From NCBI RefSeq assembly GCF_003991905.1, contig NZ_RSCL01000009.1, positions 70,469 to 119,883 on the forward strand: a stretch of DNA of 49,415 nt. Reading direction: 5' to 3'. This document shows positions 8,697-17,975 of this stretch, piece after piece (positions within the stretch are counted from its first letter, which is position 1; each line of letters begins with the position of its first letter). The position numbers were made by a program, and so were the translations under genes. The notes beneath the pieces were generated by a model. It worked only from the letters and a program-made list of their open reading frames with translations. It was not told where the DNA came from and did no database searches. This stretch comes from Dulcicalothrix desertica PCC 7102. Lineage in GTDB: Bacteria; Cyanobacteriota; Cyanobacteriia; Cyanobacteriales; Nostocaceae.

Positions 8697-8778
8697 TGGC
8701 GCCTGTTTTTTTGTTAATGTAATCAAAAATACCAATAATTTCGTAGTTAGCAAACTTTTATAGTAATTCGAGGCGCCT
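8697..8778. repeat. GGCGCC-bounded module, cyAbrB-upstream type
   Basis: This 82-bp block begins and ends at GGCGCC. Its inside (ACCAATAATTTCGTAGTTAG, then TTTATAGTAATTCG) is nearly the same as blocks at 11638-11714 and 19801-19877, which lie upstream of the two cyAbrB genes. Here there is no cyAbrB gene beside it, so it is a stranded copy. Confidence 0.65.
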
Positions 8779-8809
8779 CAAATCCTGTATGGTTCTCAGA
8801 ATTTAATAA

Positions 8810-9764
8810 TTACAATGTAATAACAATATTTCCTTTTTTATGTCCTAAATCAACATACTGATGAGAAGTGCGGATTTGTTCAAGCGGGTAAGTTTTGTCG
8901 ATTACTGGTTTTAAATGTTTATTTTCAATTAACCAGCCAAGAAATTTGAGGTCATCGGAATTTACTTCAGCAACTCCAGCAATAAGTTTAAGCTTACGTT
9001 TTTTGGCTATCCACATTCCTTGAATTAATACGAATGATAATTACTGCTCCCAGAATTAATACCCCATTGGTGCGTGTTAATTGAGCTATGGTTTCAACTT
9101 TGGTTTTGTTTACTGTTTCATAAACTACATCAAAATCTTTATTCAGTGTTGACAAGTCAGTTGTATTATAATCAATAACGTGGTCGGCGCCTAAATTTTT
9201 TAGCATTTGAATATTACTTTGACTGCATATTGCCGTTACTTCGGCGCCGTAATATTTAGCCAATTGAACCGCAGACGTTCCCACAGAACCCGACGCTCCG
9301 TAAATTAACACTTTTTGACCTTTTGTAATATTAGCTTTTTTGAGAAAATGTAAGGCAGTATGACCACCAAAAACTAGGGCAGCAGCTTCTTCAAAATTTA
9401 TATTACTAGGTTTGAAGAAGAGTGGAATAGTTTCTGTAACTAGTACAAATTCAGCATAAGTTCCCATTGTTAAATCGTTTAATCCAAAAACTTGATCACC
9501 AACTTTAAATTTTGTGACTTCATTACCAATTTGTTCGACTATACCCGAAATAACTGTTCCAAGAACTTTTTTCTTTGGATGAAAAAGTCCAAAAGCTAAT
9601 CTAATTAAAAATGGGTCTGCCTTACGCAAACGAACATCAGCGGAATTAACCGTAGTCGCCATCATTTTAATCAAAATCTGATTTCCTTTGGGTTCTGGCT
9701 TAGGAATATCGCTAAGTTTCAAAACTTCAGAATCACCATATTGGTTGTAGGTTATTGCTTTCAT
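8810..9764 (-). pseudogene. NAD(P)-dependent quinone oxidoreductase/alcohol dehydrogenase (MDR), frameshifted
   Basis: The first frame (9764-8994) gives 256 residues with the MDR pattern: N-terminal GroES-like domain (MKAITYNQYG, then VGDQVFGL) and the Rossmann dinucleotide-binding loop in VLIYGASGSVGTSAVQLA (about residues 150-170). The family sequence continues in another frame (9016-8810): WIAKKRKLKLIAGV and the C-terminal phrase GHKKGNIVITL. The break is near 9015-9045, close to the coding of LILGAV. Joined, the length (about 320 residues) fits the zinc-independent quinone reductase-like group; no structural zinc cysteines are seen. One indel inactivates it unless it is a sequencing error. 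Confidence 0.75.
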
Positions 9765-10413
9765 AACAGATTTTTATTTATATTAACATTATTAACAATA
9801 ATTTGTTTAGTTTGAGTATTGCAGTAAGTCTTTTGTGTCTGAAGTCAATACTCTTTAATTTAATAGTAGTTACTTTTTCAAGTTATAGCAAATTATGATT
9901 AGCTAGTTACGGATGCGCGTTCAAAAGGAGACGATTTAAGCGGCGCCTGCTTTCATTCAATTTGTAAACGTTTGTGCTATTAAAATCAAGATAAATAGTG
10001 TAAGTATGCGAATACTATGCACTTTATCGATTCAGCGCTTCGTAATTAAAAAAATATAAATATAGAACAGGCACCGAGCAATTAAAAAAATTCTCAAGAA
10101 TTGTCGAATCAGACAAGGAGGAAAATTCTTGCTCTTTGCAAGCGCCGCTGGTTCTAGGTATAGGTTTTTCGCATACGCTTTATAAGTGCTAGGCGCCAAC
10201 AAATGTACTGAAGCAAAGATTCAAAATCTAAATGCAAGTTCTAAAATATTAAGAATTATTACTAATTCGATACAAGTCTAAATACAAGTTAAGATTATTT
10301 GATTAAAACGGGGTTAGCAGCAATAAAGACCTTGAATATAAAACTCTTTGACACTTCTATGGTTTTTTAACTGTGGAAGTGCCAACCACTTTTAAATTCC
10401 GGACTTCTGTAAA
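9765..10413. other. Non-coding gap
   Basis: AT-rich, with GGCGCC at 9943 and 10193 and one GGCACC. A partly repeated pair (CTAAATGCAAGTT near 10229 and CTAAATACAAGTT near 10277) is visible. No ORF or RNA recognised. Confidence 0.3.
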
Positions 10414-10746
10414 ATGACTTTACGCTATTTAAAAAAATCTATCAAAATCAAAAATCATTGTACTGGTAGATTTAAAGAGCTACTGGAAAAATGTTTTGTA
10501 CATGTAATTGCGGAACCAGAGTGCCCAGAATGGGTATTCGTAGGGGCAATATTTTACCCAGACTCGGTAGAAAACGAACTTCAAAGCTACAAAGCATTAA
10601 TTGAGAAATTAAGCAATGAGCTAGATATCTGGCTCGTGCCCGTAAGAGCCAAGGATGTTATTGAAAGTAAAAAGTGTCTAGCTTTGGCTACCGATAGTCT
10701 TGAGGAAAAAATTATTTATCTTGAGCTTCAAAGAGTCATATCCTAA
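10414..10746 (+). CDS. Hypothetical protein, 110 aa
   Basis: Soluble, with no signal or membrane segment. Lysine-rich N-terminus, then a conserved-looking middle (HVIAEPECPEWVFVGAIFYPDS) and a helical C-terminal half. No family recognised. The stop is followed after 9 nt by a hairpin of the dispersed palindrome family (10756-10781), which may end its transcript. Codon use and composition are like its neighbours. Confidence 0.55.
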   Translation: MTLRYLKKSIKIKNHCTGRFKELLEKCFVHVIAEPECPEWVFVGAIFYPDSVENELQSYKALIEKLSNELDIWLVPVRAKDVIESKKCLALATDSLEEKIIYLELQRVIS

Positions 10747-10755
10747 GATTTATTT

Positions 10756-10781
10756 GTGGATGTAGGAAATCCCGTATCCAC
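10756..10781. repeat. Palindromic repeat, hairpin after gene end
   Basis: GTGGAT...ATCCAC arms around the family core GGAAATCCCGTATCC. The block from here to about 10890, containing GGCGCC in the middle and a second palindrome near 10855, matches 43356-43481 closely, so the repeat is a composite of two palindromes about 100 bp apart. Confidence 0.6.
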
Positions 10782-11001
10782 AACAAAATAGTATATTTGT
10801 TTTGATATACACCTTAAATTAAGGCGCCTTGCATCAATATCTATCTTTATCGTTTACGTTGGATAATTACACGGGAATTCCAGTACCCATAAAAGGCTTT
10901 TATAAATCGGTGCCTAAGAGTAATTATTTCGTAAAGAGTGAATAGTAAATTAGGCACCCTCAAAATACATAACTCTCAGGCGCCCATCACCATTGACGTT
11001 C

Positions 11002-11538
11002 CTAAGCAGCGATTTCGTCTTGATTTTCCTGTTCAGAAATTGCTATTAACTTGATATGCTTTCTACCTATATTGAGGGAAAATTCATCCCCTGGCTTTAA
11101 GCCTAACTGTTTTGTATAAGTAGAACCTATTAGCAAGGCGCCGTTAGACTGGACTGCAATTCGGTAGCTAGCACTACGTCCGCGACTACTCTTGTCCGAT
11201 GGGGTATCGAATGATATCTCTTCTGCATCAAGTAGAGCATTGAGAAATTTCATCATGTTAACTCGCTCTACGCCATCTTTGGTAACGGTATAGTAACCGC
11301 ACGCTTTAGCTTTTTCTTCTTTACTGCTGTTGGGCATTTCTTTAACTTTATCAGTTAATGCCTTACCTTCTAAAGCCTCAATTTTTTTAGCTTTTTTAGA
11401 GAAAGTCGCCTCTTCAACTTTGGGTTTAGCTGCTTTTACTTCCTTGGCTGGCGCCTCACCTTGAGATGGTTCGCTTGTGAGTGTTTTTTTCGATGATGCC
11501 TTGGGTTCAGGGGACTTAGTTATTTTCTTTTTCGCCAT
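11002..11538 (-). CDS. cyAbrB-type DNA-binding regulator (copy 1)
   Basis: A 178-residue protein. Residues 1-55 are a Lys/Ala/Pro/Glu-rich, H1-like tail. From about 57 to 165 it follows cyanobacterial AbrB: GKALTDKVKEM, KAKACGYYTV, ERVNMMKFLNALLDAEE, RGRSASYRIAVQSNGALLIG and YTKQLGLKPGDEFSL, the last part being the AbrB C-terminal fold. cyAbrB proteins bind DNA broadly and influence carbon and nitrogen genes. It is about 80% identical by eye to the gene at 19169-19702, and the two share upstream modules, so gene and promoter were duplicated together. The start is the ATG at the end of the conserved MAKKKITKS/MARKKITKS N-terminus. Confidence 0.88.
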   Translation of the reverse strand: MAKKKITKSPEPKASSKKTLTSEPSQGEAPAKEVKAAKPKVEEATFSKKAKKIEALEGKALTDKVKEMPNSSKEEKAKACGYYTVTKDGVERVNMMKFLNALLDAEEISFDTPSDKSSRGRSASYRIAVQSNGALLIGSTYTKQLGLKPGDEFSLNIGRKHIKLIAISEQENQDEIAA

Positions 11539-11637
11539 GTTGACTAAGGAAAATTACGAAATTAATTTACATTTTGTGGAATTACTTTATTGTATAGAGG
11601 ATATTTACTTTATGGCAATAATTATTCACTCGCTCGT

Positions 11638-11714
11638 GGCGCCTGTCTTTTGTTGGTGTAATCATAAATACCAATAATTTCGTAATTAGCAAACTTTTAT
11701 AGTAATTCGGGCAC
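11638..11714. repeat. GGCGCC/GGCACC-bounded module upstream of cyAbrB copy 1
   Basis: A 77-bp block delimited by GGCGCC (11638) and GGCACC (11709), the same family as 8697-8778 and 19801-19877. It lies 100-176 nt upstream of the start codon and may carry promoter or operator sequence. Confidence 0.6.
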
Positions 11715-11894
11715 CACAATGCTATATAGTATAAAGTAACTATAGAAATGCTTGATTCTGGTTGTTAATTGGCGCCAGTTATGAAACATTCTTTCTTCTT
11801 TGTATGTTTTTATCGCCCTCCAGGCAAACTACGCCCTTCAGGTTTTTTAGTAGGTATATACTAACGCAACTTCTAGCAGTAAAGGATTCGATAC

Positions 11895-12251
11895 ATGAAC
11901 TTGATTCGTCGAATTGTCTCCAACATCCAGACTACAGACACTGAGCAGAGCGAACAGTTTTATACCCAAGTCTTGGGCTTAGTTAAGGCTATGGATTTAG
12001 GCTGGATTCAAACATATGTTGCACCATCCGAACCAACAACACAAATCAGCGTGCTTACAAGCGACCCATCGGGTATGCACCCGAATCTATCGGTTGAAGT
12101 AGCAGATGTTGATAGTGTTTATGAGGAAGCTATAAGGCAAGGCTATGCGGTTGTTTATCCGCTTACCGATGAACCGTGGGGTGTTCGTCGCTTTTTCGTC
12201 CGTGAACCAAACGGCACTATTATCAATATTGTGAGCCATCGAGAAGAGTAA
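11895..12251 (+). CDS. VOC/glyoxalase-family protein
   Basis: A 118-residue protein, the size of one VOC domain. Seen: TTDTEQSEQFYTQVLGL (the D..x.FY..vLG strand-helix signature) near residues 13-30, and NLSVEVADVDSVYEEAIRQG and WGVRRFFVREPNGTIINIV in the C-terminal half, which form the second beta-alpha-beta-beta-beta unit. The glutamate in VREPNG is at the usual metal-ligand site. VOC members include lyases, dioxygenases and antibiotic-binding proteins; the substrate cannot be told. Stands alone, no close operon partner. Confidence 0.8.
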   Translation: MNLIRRIVSNIQTTDTEQSEQFYTQVLGLVKAMDLGWIQTYVAPSEPTTQISVLTSDPSGMHPNLSVEVADVDSVYEEAIRQGYAVVYPLTDEPWGVRRFFVREPNGTIINIVSHREE

Positions 12252-12334
12252 ACATCTGTAAAATTATGTGCAACATACCCGAACAAATTTGAACACTAGC
12301 GTTTCAGAACGTGAGTACTATTAATTATCCATGA

Positions 12335-12552
12335 CTACAATAGTGTTGAGTACGATACACAAAACCGGGGCAAAAACTTTGCTTTTATCACGTCTCGTAA
12401 TTGACGTTTTTCAAAGCAAGATAAACTAATATCTACTTTACGCACGCTCTTGGTAGCATCTGCAACACCATTCCACTCTACTGTGAGATTTTAAATGTGA
12501 TTGCGTGCTTGGGTTGGTAGTGGTCAACAAAACAATCGTGGCAAATTGGAGC
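12335..12552 (-). pseudogene. Degenerate coding remnant
   Basis: Two frames on the minus strand each give protein-like sequence that breaks off: APICHDCFVDHYQPKHAITF (CxxC, His-rich) from 12552, then in another frame NLTVEWNGVADATKSVRK and CFEKRQLRDVIKAKFLPRF down to a stop at 12335. Together they look like one frameshifted gene of unknown family. No start codon is preserved. The 3' flank is featureless and the 5' flank carries GGCGCC at 12562 and 12600. Confidence 0.35.
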
Positions 12553-12647
12553 TTGCTTTAGAGGCGCCGACCAGATGATGTATCAAATAGCTAAAAGTGG
12601 CGCCTAACTTCGAGTTTCTTTTTCTTGCTCTTTGTTTCGAGACTTGA

Positions 12648-13007
12648 TTAACGATTACTATATAGCAAACGATTCAATATAGGCTGTCCGTTAGGATGAT
12701 ATATTTCTAAACGAATAATATTTGGCTGTTTTGGTCGGTAAGAAACTTTATAACTATATCCATCCTTTTTCCAGGTGTAGACTTGACGGTTTTTATCGCC
12801 AGATTTTGTTACATCTGTACTAAAAATCGACTGGTTAGTTTGAAGATGAATGCGCTGAAAATTATATTCCCCTTCATTAAATCTAAGTTGAACTGCCCAT
12901 GTATTATCTCTATAATAACCACTAGGATAATCAAAATTTTGTATAGCAGCGACTGCAGGTGTAGCAAATCCTATAATTGTAACTAATGCAATACTTTCAA
13001 GTTTCAT
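12648..13007 (-). CDS. Exported small hypothetical protein
   Basis: A 119-residue protein. The N-terminal segment MKLESIALVTIIGFATPAVAA is a typical signal peptide with an Ala-x-Ala cleavage site near residue 20. The mature part (about 99 residues) is beta-rich and tyrosine/asparagine-rich (FDYPSGYYRDNTWAVQLRF, then YTWKKDGYSYKVSYRPKQP). No family recognised; probably periplasmic. Single gene with about 150 nt upstream before another GGCGCC module. Confidence 0.65.
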   Translation of the reverse strand: MKLESIALVTIIGFATPAVAAIQNFDYPSGYYRDNTWAVQLRFNEGEYNFQRIHLQTNQSIFSTDVTKSGDKNRQVYTWKKDGYSYKVSYRPKQPNIIRLEIYHPNGQPILNRLLYSNR

Positions 13008-13156
13008 AAAATTTTTTTGTACAGGTGACTATCATTACCTACAGGTTGATTAGTTGAATTTCGTAAAATATGCATGAAACTCGTTCTTCAAGTTTTCGGC
13101 ACCTGCATTAGGTACTGGTGTATTGTCAAGCCGAGAATGGGAAATATTAAAATGTG

Positions 13157-13198
13157 GGCGCCTGCATAAGTTGATTTTTAGTAGTAATTCAGGGCACC
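13157..13198. repeat. Chimeric GGCGCC...GGCACC module
   Basis: A 42-bp block whose left half (GGCGCCTGCATAAGTTGATT) matches the start of the module at 16466 and 21490, while its right half (TAGTAATTC then GGCACC) matches the end of the cyAbrB-upstream family (11638 and 8697). It appears to be a recombinant of two module families. Confidence 0.55.
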
Positions 13199-13237
13199 GT
13201 AATCCTATATAGTTACAAATTAACTATGTAGATAGCT

Positions 13238-14026
13238 TTATCTCGAACTGGCGCCTTTCTTTTTCTTTCTCTTTTTCTTGCTAGAAGCATTAGGAAAGGG
13301 GTAGAGTTCCGGCGCCGAGTACTTTAACATTGCGTCAAAGGGGCTTAATTCGTAACCATCGGTACAGTAAATTTCTTCCCACGTTTTCAATCCTAAGCCG
13401 ACTTGGGCATCATCCCAGTTACCCATAAGCAAAGTATCTACTTTACGCGCGCTGAAGGCTTTTTTAATTATTGAAGCTGACTCAACCGCTTTTAATTTAA
13501 TAAGTTCTTCAACTAAAATAGCATTAAACTCTTTTTCATTAACTTTATATAATTCTAACTTTCGTGTTAATATGCTAACACATATTTTTCGTAATTTAGG
13601 ATAATTTACAGCAATATAAAAGAAGCACGAAGTTGCAGCAAAGCGCTGGTAATCTTCACGCGAATCATCATTAATATATTCTGTAAGTGCAGGAATAGCT
13701 GGCTCCCCAATTAAACCGAAACTTTTGGGCAAATCAAAATTAGTCCAGTCATCTTCAATATCATGAAATAACGTAATTAAGGGTTCAATTGCTTCCTTTG
13801 CACGCAGTTGACCAAGCGCACGCCATGCATGAACAGGCGCCCATACCTCAAGGCTATCGAAGTGAGTTTCATATAAATTTTTATCCGTTGCTAAACGTAT
13901 TAGGTCTGGGATATGTTCTTTACCAAAACCAAATTCTTCGATGTAGTTAGGTAATTCTTTGAGCTTACTACAGTCAGCATAAGTAAGTAATTTATCTACG
14001 GGAGGTTTATAAGTTTCGGAAACCAT
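13238..14026 (-). CDS. DUF1186-like HEAT-repeat protein
   Basis: A 262-residue product from ATG 14026; ATGs at 14047 and 14110 would add a tail that overlaps a repeat block at 14046-14072, so the shorter start is preferred. Seen: LPNYIEEFGFGKEHIPDLIR, VWAPVHAWRALGQLRAKEAI and LIGEPAIPALTEYI, alpha-helical repeat units in the order typical of DUF1186/HEAT-like proteins, then VESASIIKKAFSA and GNWDDAQVGLGL. The C-terminal tail is a short lysine run. Such proteins are thought to be scaffolds; no enzymatic residues are visible. Function unknown. Confidence 0.75.
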   Translation of the reverse strand: MVSETYKPPVDKLLTYADCSKLKELPNYIEEFGFGKEHIPDLIRLATDKNLYETHFDSLEVWAPVHAWRALGQLRAKEAIEPLITLFHDIEDDWTNFDLPKSFGLIGEPAIPALTEYINDDSREDYQRFAATSCFFYIAVNYPKLRKICVSILTRKLELYKVNEKEFNAILVEELIKLKAVESASIIKKAFSARKVDTLLMGNWDDAQVGLGLKTWEEIYCTDGYELSPFDAMLKYSAPELYPFPNASSKKKRKKKKGASSR

Positions 14027-14598
14027 AGGTTTTTGACGGTGGTGCATTATTACTATTATCACGGAGTGGCGCCGACTACAAATAAATAACGGTTCACCAA
14101 ACATTGCCAAAAAACTTGAAATGAAGAGACATTAGAATTACTTTTATAGTACTATTTTACTGTATATTAATATATTTTTAGGTACATTTATATGCACAAA
14201 TATTTAAAGCGGCTCTTCCGTTCTTAGCCTGAAATTTTTCGCTCTCCTGTATGGAAACAAGTTTAAAATCCACACAAAGGTAGATTTTTTAAAACTTACT
14301 AAGGTATAAAATATTACAAATTTAAACAAAAGGCGAAATAGTTACGACTTTGGACAGTAACGAAGTAGACGGCGCTTTCATGCGCGAACCGACACACACG
14401 AGCAGTATTGAGATAGAGGATGTCATCTTACTTAATAGATGTTGGTAACTTTATTGACTTAGACTAGTAAGTACTTAGGTAGTATTTGATGCGACATTTT
14501 GAAGTGCGGAATGTGGGATTTAACGATATTTAAGGCGGAGAAGGTTGATTTTCATTCTTGTCTGGAAGAATACTGGGTATTGCCATAAAAATTAACAT

Positions 14599-15684
14599 TT
14601 ATAAAGTACTTTTTTGAGATTTAATTTTCTTCCTCTTCGTTAATAAAATTCCCAATCCAAAAGTCAGGCTAGTTCCCAAAATAGTAGCTGGTTCCGAAAC
14701 AGAGACTCTGGCTACTACAGGATACAAAAATTGGCGACCAGCATAATCATCATTAATCAAAGGAGTCAGATTACTCAGAGGATTGCCTTCGCTTATACCT
14801 AGTCCACGAGATTCCATAAGGATATTTACACCGATTGTGCTAATTCCTGGGTCTGTGTCAGGAACAGTGAACAACGAAAAAGGTGAGTTAGCTGGATTGA
14901 GCGGATCAATTAATTGAGCGATGGGATTGGTCAATGTAGCTAATGCGGTTGCACTACTTGTGCCATCATAGTTGTCATCAATGAATCCACCAGGATTAAT
15001 ATCTCCTTCAACATCTCCCAAGCCGAGCGCATGACCTATCTCATGGGTTAGCAACCGTCGGAAAATATCAAGTGAGTATACTGTTTCTGGATTGTTATTC
15101 AATGTGATATCCGCCCCCGATATAGCGCGCGAGCCTGTATAGTTAGCTGTTTTGGAAGTGAGAGTTACCGTATCAAAAATGTCATTGAAAAAAGTTTCGC
15201 CTCGCGCTCCGCTATCTCCAGGATTCCAAAAAAATGCATCTTGTGACGCTAACAAGTCAATTTCGGCGCCGTTTGAATTTACGCCACCATTACCCGTACC
15301 TAAAACAGGTGTTCCTAAATCAGGAAAAAATGTTAAATCAGTACCCAGCTTAGAAACAGGGTCAACCACCGTCCAGGCGTTGAAAGCGGTTTCAATCGAA
15401 TTTTGAAAATTAGAAATACTAGGAATTACATCCCAAGTAAACAAGTCTCGGAATGCTTCATAAGAACCACCTTGTAGCGAATATCGAAGCCCACCATCCA
15501 AAGACCGCTCATTCCCATTGATAATTCTTGGCGCCGCATCCCACCTAGAGCCGCCTTCAAGTGTATTACCAACTCGGTTGAAAATTACAAAGGCTTCGGA
15601 GTTTAGCGGATTAGCAGTTTCAATCGTTGTATAGCTTATAATCGTACCTAATATTGCTGCTGCTAGTTTTTGTATATTAAACAT
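14599..15684 (-). CDS. PEP-CTERM metzincin-type metalloprotease
   Basis: A 361-residue protein. An N-terminal hydrophobic segment (IQKLAAAILGTIISY) is a likely signal peptide. Near residues 212-224 is THEIGHALGLGD, the HExxHxxGxxD zinc site of metzincins (three ligands, catalytic Glu), and about 75 residues later ILMES is a plausible Met-turn. The C-terminus ends VSEPATIL, a hydrophobic stretch and KRKK, a PEP-CTERM-like anchor. Known: such proteases are exported and zinc dependent; the substrate is unknown. The N-terminal propeptide-like region has no recognised domain. Single gene with a long AT-rich upstream region. Confidence 0.85.
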   Translation of the reverse strand: MFNIQKLAAAILGTIISYTTIETANPLNSEAFVIFNRVGNTLEGGSRWDAAPRIINGNERSLDGGLRYSLQGGSYEAFRDLFTWDVIPSISNFQNSIETAFNAWTVVDPVSKLGTDLTFFPDLGTPVLGTGNGGVNSNGAEIDLLASQDAFFWNPGDSGARGETFFNDIFDTVTLTSKTANYTGSRAISGADITLNNNPETVYSLDIFRRLLTHEIGHALGLGDVEGDINPGGFIDDNYDGTSSATALATLTNPIAQLIDPLNPANSPFSLFTVPDTDPGISTIGVNILMESRGLGISEGNPLSNLTPLINDDYAGRQFLYPVVARVSVSEPATILGTSLTFGLGILLTKRKKIKSQKSTL

Positions 15685-16269
15685 GCTAATAAATTTAAAA
15701 CTTAGTGAATTTGATTTTAATTAATTAGTTGAGATTATGATAATATCTTCTAATCAAAAAGATTAAATTATGTATATTTAATCAGCGATACGTGAATAAA
15801 AAAGTTTTGTGTTTAACCTTTTGAGCTTACTTTAACTAGGTAACTATTTGAACTATTTTTCGTAGTTGATTAAGTATTATGTTTAAAATTAATAAATTTT
15901 ACAATAAAGTTTTTACAAATTTTATATAAATTTTAGATAAAGTCTAAGTTCGGCGCCTCGTAATGATTATTTGCACTCACCAAAATTGTAGCTATTTTTA
16001 AAAGCTTTAGTACAGGAGGTTGTAAATTCCACAAACTATATGCTTTTACTATGGGTTCGTATTACTATCACGCTATGGAGCGCTTATTACAAAGGCGCCA
16101 CTCCAGAACCGCTTGCCTTCAGAGTATATGTTTAAGTATCTAAGTACGTAAATATTTGAATATTTAAACTTACAAAACGCTTGCAATTAAGCATTCCGCT
16201 TCATATTGTGTCTTGAACATATTTTCTGAAGGGCGCCGACTGGTTGTATAAATAAAACAATTAAGTATT
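15685..16269. other. Non-coding gap with 8-bp repeat trace
   Basis: Very AT-rich upstream region of the metalloprotease, with GGCGCC at 15952, 16094 and 16232. Around 16132-16170 lie degenerate TAAGTATC-type units without a clear left boundary. No ORF or RNA recognised. Confidence 0.3.
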
Positions 16270-16461
16270 ATGATATTTTACCTATATACTTTTATATACA
16301 ATAGTACAAAAAAAGTATATTGTTATGATGCTGATTTGAGTAATGCTACAAACTCAACTCTAGAAAAATTTAAAACGGCTAAAAATTGGCAGAAAGCCAA
16401 GTATGACTCAGAATCACGGAAATGGTTGGGTTTGCCAGATGAAAATGTATCAGCTAGCTAG
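16270..16461 (+). CDS. Small hypothetical protein, 63 aa
   Basis: The short ORF has protein-like composition: an aromatic N-terminus (MIFYLYTFIYN) that may be a strand or weak membrane segment, then a basic helical region ending WLGLPDENVSAS. No family recognised. A GGCGCC module starts 5 nt after the stop. Could be a remnant; expression is not evident from a strong ribosome site. Confidence 0.4.
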   Translation: MIFYLYTFIYNSTKKVYCYDADLSNATNSTLEKFKTAKNWQKAKYDSESRKWLGLPDENVSAS

Positions 16462-16465
16462 AAGC

Positions 16466-16540
16466 GGCGCCTGCATAAGTTGATTTTTACGCGCGTGAAT
16501 TACTTGAGAAGGTCTCAAATCATCGTTATGAGAGTCTGTA
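16466..16540. repeat. Repeated leader block (copy 1)
   Basis: GGCGCCTGCATAAGTTGATT, a GCGCGTGAATTA site, and TCTCAAATCATC...TTATGAGAGT. The same block lies at 21490-21562 directly before the cupin gene; here it is about 110 bp upstream of the HXXEE-like gene. Likely promoter-bearing or a mobile module. Confidence 0.55.
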
Positions 16541-16647
16541 ACAATAGAAAAAATAGGAGTTGTTGTTTTAAATTGGCGCCAAAAACGATTAATTGTACTG
16601 TTAAAGTTTGAACAAAGAATTCCACTTTGCTATGGAGAAGTTAACAA

Positions 16648-17124
16648 ATGATTAATAGTCAGCACTTTCTATTTGATATCTCAATTTCAGTGTTAGCAAT
16701 AGCAATAATTGTCCACACAGTAGATGAAGCCTGGTTTGGTGCAGAGCAAAAAGCCTTATCAGACTGGCGAACGTTCATTTTTAATCGCGCGCTTTTCTTA
16801 GATAATTTGCCTATTTTTATATCTGTAATTGGCGCCGCTTTGGCTGGTTGGCAATGGGGGATTGTAGGAGGAATTTTACCAGCAATTGGAGTGACTCATA
16901 CCTTACTAGATCACTTAGGATTGAGTTGGAAAACCCAAAAACTTCGACCTGGCAGTTGGACGGGACTATTACTGTTATTGCCCCTTAGTCTTGGATTCTA
17001 TGCTTTGAGCTATACTGATCGCATTCTGACATTCCACGAACTTCTTATTAGTAGTGCGATTGGATTAGCGATATCAATTTGGCTACTTTGGATGACTAAG
17101 CAAGAATTAGTTAAACATCCTTAA
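16648..17124 (+). CDS. HXXEE-like integral membrane protein
   Basis: A 158-residue protein with about four to five hydrophobic segments. The first carries H23-T-V-D26-E27, close to the HxxEE signature, and a second conserved spot has VTHTLLDHLG. This layout fits the HXXEE family of small membrane proteins of unknown function; conserved His and acidic residues in the membrane suggest metal or lipid chemistry but that is inference. The neighbouring GNAT gene begins 48 nt downstream on the same strand, so the two may be co-transcribed. Confidence 0.7.
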   Translation: MINSQHFLFDISISVLAIAIIVHTVDEAWFGAEQKALSDWRTFIFNRALFLDNLPIFISVIGAALAGWQWGIVGGILPAIGVTHTLLDHLGLSWKTQKLRPGSWTGLLLLLPLSLGFYALSYTDRILTFHELLISSAIGLAISIWLLWMTKQELVKHP

Positions 17125-17172
17125 ATAAATTTTTAACACCCCGAATTACAACGACATTTTTTAAACTAGTCA

Positions 17173-17697
17173 ATGAAAATCTTAGAGACTAAGCGACTCC
17201 TTCTTAGATACCTGGTGCCATCGGATATCAATAGCTTATGGGCACTGTATCGCGATCCCGAAGTAAGTCAATATATCCCGGACGCTCCTCGGACATACTC
17301 AGAAGCCAAGGAAGAACTCGAATGGTTTCAGAATGGACATCCCAAGCACCCTCAGTTAGGACTCTGGGCAACCATTTACAAAGAAAGTGGTAAGCTCATT
17401 GGTCGGTGTGGCTTGCTTCCTTGGACGATTGATGGGCAACCAGAAATTGAGGTGGCGTATTTGATTGCTAAAGCTTATTGGGGTCAAGGGTTGGGAACCG
17501 AGGCGGCGAGAGCTATCCTTGATTATGGCTTCGACAAGTTGCACTTACCCCGCTTGATCTGCTTGATTGATCAAGACAATCTGGCTTCCGCGACTGTTGC
17601 CAAACATATCGGTATGGCATTTGAAAAAGAATGGAAGCATGATTTGGGAGCTTTTTTATTGTATTCAAGAAGTAAGGAGCCTAATCCGGGGCATTGA
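17173..17697 (+). CDS. GNAT N-acetyltransferase (RimJ/RimL type)
   Basis: A 174-residue protein covering one Acetyltransf_3 domain. Seen: TKRLLLRYLVPSDI at the start, VAYLIAKAYWGQGLGTEA (acetyl-CoA pyrophosphate-binding motif Q-x-x-G-x-G, about residues 95-112) and DNLASATVAKHIGMAFEKEW near 135-155. Family members acetylate N-terminal amines of proteins, ribosomal proteins, small amines or antibiotics; the acceptor is unknown. The GC content and codon choice look slightly richer than the surrounding genes, hinting at a separate origin. Follows the HXXEE gene closely. Confidence 0.85.
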   Translation: MKILETKRLLLRYLVPSDINSLWALYRDPEVSQYIPDAPRTYSEAKEELEWFQNGHPKHPQLGLWATIYKESGKLIGRCGLLPWTIDGQPEIEVAYLIAKAYWGQGLGTEAARAILDYGFDKLHLPRLICLIDQDNLASATVAKHIGMAFEKEWKHDLGAFLLYSRSKEPNPGH

Positions 17698-17834
17698 TTA
17701 AACGAATGCAAAACTTTGTCGAACTTGTCGCAGCCGAGAGTCTGACCGTCGCGCGCAAGCCCGTCGAGTTCCAGCACGAAGGCATTGCTAAAAAACGTAA
17801 CCAACTAGCTATAAATAAATGATGCTCATTATAC

Positions 17835-17894
17835 GGCGCCTATTAATAAGTATTTAGATATTTAGGTATCGCGCGTATTTATAAGATTGGCGCC
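17835..17894. repeat. 60-bp GGCGCC-bounded 8-bp-repeat module
   Basis: GGCGCC at both ends (17835, 17889), with three TAAGTATT/TAGATATT/TAGGTATC units followed by GCGCGTATTTATAAGATT. It closely matches 19098-19158 and is followed by the same TAATACTRTTAAGCAGCGAT that ends the cyAbrB copy 2 gene. Confidence 0.65.
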
Positions 17895-17975
17895 TTTAAT
17901 ACTGTTAAGCAGCGATTTCGTCTTTGATGAAAATATATTATTACTATTATCACGAAGTGGCGCCGATTTAAAAAT
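17895..17975. pseudogene. Spliced scraps of cyAbrB 3' end and the HEAT-gene leader
   Basis: 17898-17925 matches the last codons of the cyAbrB genes in antisense (AAGCAGCGATTTCGTCTT). It is directly followed, at 17937-17965, by TATTACTATTATCACGAAGT and GGCGCC, which match 14046-14072 at the start of the HEAT-like gene. Two unrelated gene ends have thus been joined here. Confidence 0.5.
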
